A stretch of DNA of 36,353 bases from positions 1 through 36,353 of the IMG/VR virus record IMGVR_UViG_3300026484_000014. One strand, written 5' to 3'. Under the pieces are notes generated by a model, which searched no databases, was not told where the DNA came from, and saw only the letters and a list, made by a program, of their open reading frames with translations. Shown one piece after another: positions 34,139-36,353 of this stretch; position 1 is the stretch's first letter; each line of letters starts with the position of its first letter. The position numbers and the translations under genes were made by a program. This DNA is from a virus.

Positions 34139-35215
34139 TTACTCCTTAACTACTCCATATGGAGTACAGTCTCTAAAATTTCTAAATACTGGTTTAAGAG
34201 GCTTACCATCTTTAGACAGCATCTCATACTCAACAGTCCCCCATCTACCAATATACTCAGCAGCATTAAAGGCTATTTGTTGTAATAGCTCTCTTTCACC
34301 TTTTGGCTTAGCTTTGAATTGTTTACCTGTTGCGGTCTGCATTATCCATACTGGGCACTTATTTTTGTCTATCTCATACCCAACTATCTCAAACTCTGCG
34401 TCTAATACTGGTTTGTACTTCCAGATGTCAGATGCTCGTTGATTGTGTACGTAGATGTTATCAGGAGAGTAGATTACTGTGCCCTCTAATCCCTCAACAA
34501 GGCATTTCTTATAATGTGCTTCAATGTCTTCTAGTGTATCACACACAACTCCACGAGCTACCTGAACATATGTAGTATCTACTACTTCATTCATCATTTC
34601 TCTTCTAATACTATACACACTATTTTTATCACATATGTCAAATACCTTAGCTACTAATTTAGTAGATAGTTCCTTAGGTTTAGTGACTGCTGATTGAATA
34701 TCTTGCAGATGTTCTCCATGTTTATATAGTTCTACATTGATTTCTTTTGAGCCGACAGTATCCATGAAAGCCTTGATATCCGCTTCTAGGTGTGGGATAG
34801 GAGGTCTGGCATCACCACCACGACTCCATAGAGATATCCTCCCATAATCATCCATTCGGTAGATTATGTTAATACCATTGTATTTAGGAGTTGAGATATG
34901 CCCAGCCTTGAAACGCTTAGGTTCCCATTTGCCTACTTTACGTGGGAGTTGTACTGTTACTGGAGCTGATATATCTTCAGAATACCCAGATTTAACTTTC
35001 TTATCCCATTTGGCCTGAGCTTCTTTCTCTGCCTGCTCTATACCCGTAGTTTCATTGGAGCGTCCTACATTTTTAGGTTCACAAGGTGTATGTTCAAACT
35101 GCATCTTGCCATTTAGTTGGCCATACTCAGTCTCAATAATATCCTTTACTGTAGATATTTTACATACTTGTACCTTACCAGTTTTAGTTGTTTTATATAA
35201 AGTAGGAAGTATCAT
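34139..35215 (-). CDS. ATP-dependent DNA ligase
   Basis: Nucleotidyltransferase motifs are in order: STPKYNG (Lys111, the AMP-accepting lysine, in motif I), LWSRGGD (motif III, 129-135), INVELYKHG (Glu162, motif IIIa), EGLEGTVIY (Glu244, motif IV) and WKYKP (Lys266 and Lys268, motif V). The third position of motif I is Asn (KYNG) where Asp is usual. The N-terminal 85 residues (LYKTTKTGKVQVCKI, then NVGRSNETT) resemble the WGR-like domain found in front of such phage ligases. It seals nicks in replication and recombination. The ATG overlaps the preceding stop (TAATG), and the RT follows directly. Confidence 0.85.
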   Translation of the reverse strand: MILPTLYKTTKTGKVQVCKISTVKDIIETEYGQLNGKMQFEHTPCEPKNVGRSNETTGIEQAEKEAQAKWDKKVKSGYSEDISAPVTVQLPRKVGKWEPKRFKAGHISTPKYNGINIIYRMDDYGRISLWSRGGDARPPIPHLEADIKAFMDTVGSKEINVELYKHGEHLQDIQSAVTKPKELSTKLVAKVFDICDKNSVYSIRREMMNEVVDTTYVQVARGVVCDTLEDIEAHYKKCLVEGLEGTVIYSPDNIYVHNQRASDIWKYKPVLDAEFEIVGYEIDKNKCPVWIMQTATGKQFKAKPKGERELLQQIAFNAAEYIGRWGTVEYEMLSKDGKPLKPVFRNFRDCTPYGVVKE

Positions 35216-36057
35216 TATCTTGTACCTGGTACTATAACTTTATCTATGATAGATTTAGCTAATTCTACTTCATCTAGACCTACTGGTACTATAGCATGTG
35301 ATAACTCTACAGGTGTACCATAGCCACTTGCTAAGTCATTCTTATATAAGTCCTCAAGTACTGCGAAGAAAAACTTACGAAGTAATCTGTCGTTAAGTAC
35401 TGAGCTCATTGTCTCGATAGTTTTTGTATCTTTATGTGAGAATAGTGGGATAAGTGCTAGATAGTTAGGTTTACCACTACCTTCATTACATCCTTCATCT
35501 GGAAATACTAAAGTTATCTTACAGTAGTAATGTTCCTGTTCAAGTAGTTCAACAGTTGCTAGTATCTTAGCCATATTCTCAGTAACTTCTTCGTTTGTTA
35601 TTCCTGAATGGTATGAAACTGATATATATAATTCATAGAAATAATTTGTATATGATTCAGTTGGAACTAAGCAGCACATAGGATCCTCAGCTATGACCTT
35701 AGCTACGTCCCATATCTCTCCTTCTACAGCATATTCATATGATTCATAAACAGTATCAGAGATAAGTCCTCTCTTAAGTAGATTTTCTTTAACTCTATTC
35801 TTGATGATCTGATAGTCACCCTGACTCATAGTAGCTGTTCCTTCCAAAAGCTCCTTTAGTGCAGCAGCATAACTAATTCCACACTTAGTATCCTGCTTTT
35901 GTGTTAGAGTTGCTACATGTGATTTAAAGTGCTGTAGATTACGGTACTCATGTACTGTAGTATTGTTCATATTCATTTCATCATGCCATTCTTTAGGGTG
36001 TATATCCATTAGAGGTGCATCAGTTATGAATTCTTTTTTGTTTTGTATTATTTCCAT
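35215..36057 (-). CDS. Unknown protein, 280 aa
   Basis: A clear AAGGAG precedes the ATG, and the stop overlaps the ligase start by one base. The sequence is acidic, with a Tyr/Phe-rich core (about 130-155, SYTNYFYELYISVSYHS) and a strand-loop-strand CKITLVFPDEG followed by YLALIPLF. No catalytic motif is apparent. It resembles, in general shape, a group of phage proteins of unknown function near replication genes. I do not recognise the family with confidence. Confidence 0.6.
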   Translation of the reverse strand: MEIIQNKKEFITDAPLMDIHPKEWHDEMNMNNTTVHEYRNLQHFKSHVATLTQKQDTKCGISYAAALKELLEGTATMSQGDYQIIKNRVKENLLKRGLISDTVYESYEYAVEGEIWDVAKVIAEDPMCCLVPTESYTNYFYELYISVSYHSGITNEEVTENMAKILATVELLEQEHYYCKITLVFPDEGCNEGSGKPNYLALIPLFSHKDTKTIETMSSVLNDRLLRKFFFAVLEDLYKNDLASGYGTPVELSHAIVPVGLDEVELAKSIIDKVIVPGTR

Positions 36058-36066
36058 AATATCTCC

Positions 36067-36353
36067 TTATTTGCCTTTTGCTATTTTCTCCCAAAATCGG
36101 TCGAATATCTCTGCATCAATTTGTGTCTTAGCCGCTTCACGTGCTCTATGTTCTTCTTCCTTACGTACCTGCTCATTCGCTTCCTGTATTTCCTTATACT
36201 TTTGTCTAAATGTGTTTCGTAAGTTTTTATCTGTGTTAAATACTACTTTCTCTATCGGGCTTTCATCCAACCCAAGTTCGTATAGTTTTTGTACTCTGAT
36301 GGCATCCCTCATAGTAACTTGTATAGAGCTTCCTTGGCTCTTTAAGATAGATC
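36067..36353 (-). CDS. Unknown helical protein, 5' end probably outside the window
   Basis: A Met codon at 36312 could start an 81-aa protein, but the frame stays open upstream to the right edge, and its codons (SILKSQGSSIQVT) read smoothly into it, so the gene probably begins beyond the window. The visible part is highly charged and helical (EIQEANEQVRKEEEHRARE), with a coiled-coil look, and ends in IAKGK. No function can be assigned. Confidence 0.5.
   Translation of the reverse strand, partial: SILKSQGSSIQVTMRDAIRVQKLYELGLDESPIEKVVFNTDKNLRNTFRQKYKEIQEANEQVRKEEEHRAREAAKTQIDAEIFDRFWEKIAKGK

Overview
The window is a segment of a tailed double-stranded DNA phage genome (Caudoviricetes). The evidence is a block of very large virion-type proteins facing a block of phage nucleotide-metabolism, replication and recombination genes. 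There are no ribosomal, tRNA or bacterial housekeeping genes. The DNA looks AT-rich, with many ATA and AGA codons. Giant putative ejection proteins suggest a short-tailed phage of an AT-rich, probably Gram-negative host. That host assignment is inference, because no capsid, portal, terminase, polymerase or tail-fibre gene lies in the window.

Layout. Positions 2-14404 on the + strand hold five virion-type genes: a membrane protein cut by the left edge, two mid-sized proteins, and giants of 2444 and 1308 aa that each carry an HExxH zinc-peptidase motif. The + block meets the - block tail to tail at 14387-14404. From there to the right edge everything is on the - strand, so transcription runs from high to low coordinates. 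In transcription order: two unknown proteins, an ATP-dependent DNA ligase, a retron-like reverse transcriptase, a structured non-coding stretch, a primase/helicase-like protein, a RusA-like resolvase, an HTH protein, a RecB/Cas4-like nuclease, a Sak4/RecA-like ATPase, a putative ssDNA-binding protein, an HTH-metallophosphoesterase, two conserved unknowns, a UvrD-like helicase, an HU-like protein, a DUF2829 (Tad2-like) protein, NrdA, a 33-aa ORF, NrdB, a deoxynucleotide kinase, a small unknown, ThyX, a MazG-like pyrophosphohydrolase and two small membrane proteins. Most neighbours overlap or abut, as in a polycistronic operon.

Three genes (primase, Sak4, nrdA) are each split by a group I intron. 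All three introns share the 16-nt block GATATAGTCTAGTCTG and the block CAACGACTATCC (S- and R-like core elements resembling T4 td). Each carries a homing endonuclease ORF: HNH in two, GIY-YIG in the third. Requiring a U before the 5' splice site and the conserved ACG at the intron end gives in-frame junctions in all three cases: NrdA 751 aa, Sak4 225 aa, primase 758 aa.

The most unusual element is the reverse transcriptase (33351-34136) together with the 160 nt just after it (33183-33342). This stretch has the parts expected of a retron msr-msd RNA: flanking 8-nt complementary ends, a TAGCGAG block with a candidate branching G, msr-like stem-loops and a perfect 15-bp msd-like hairpin. It lies downstream of the RT rather than in the usual upstream position. 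The RT is 2 bp from the phage ligase and no toxin-like effector is seen, so this looks like a phage-owned, replication-linked msDNA system. Its function is not known from the sequence.
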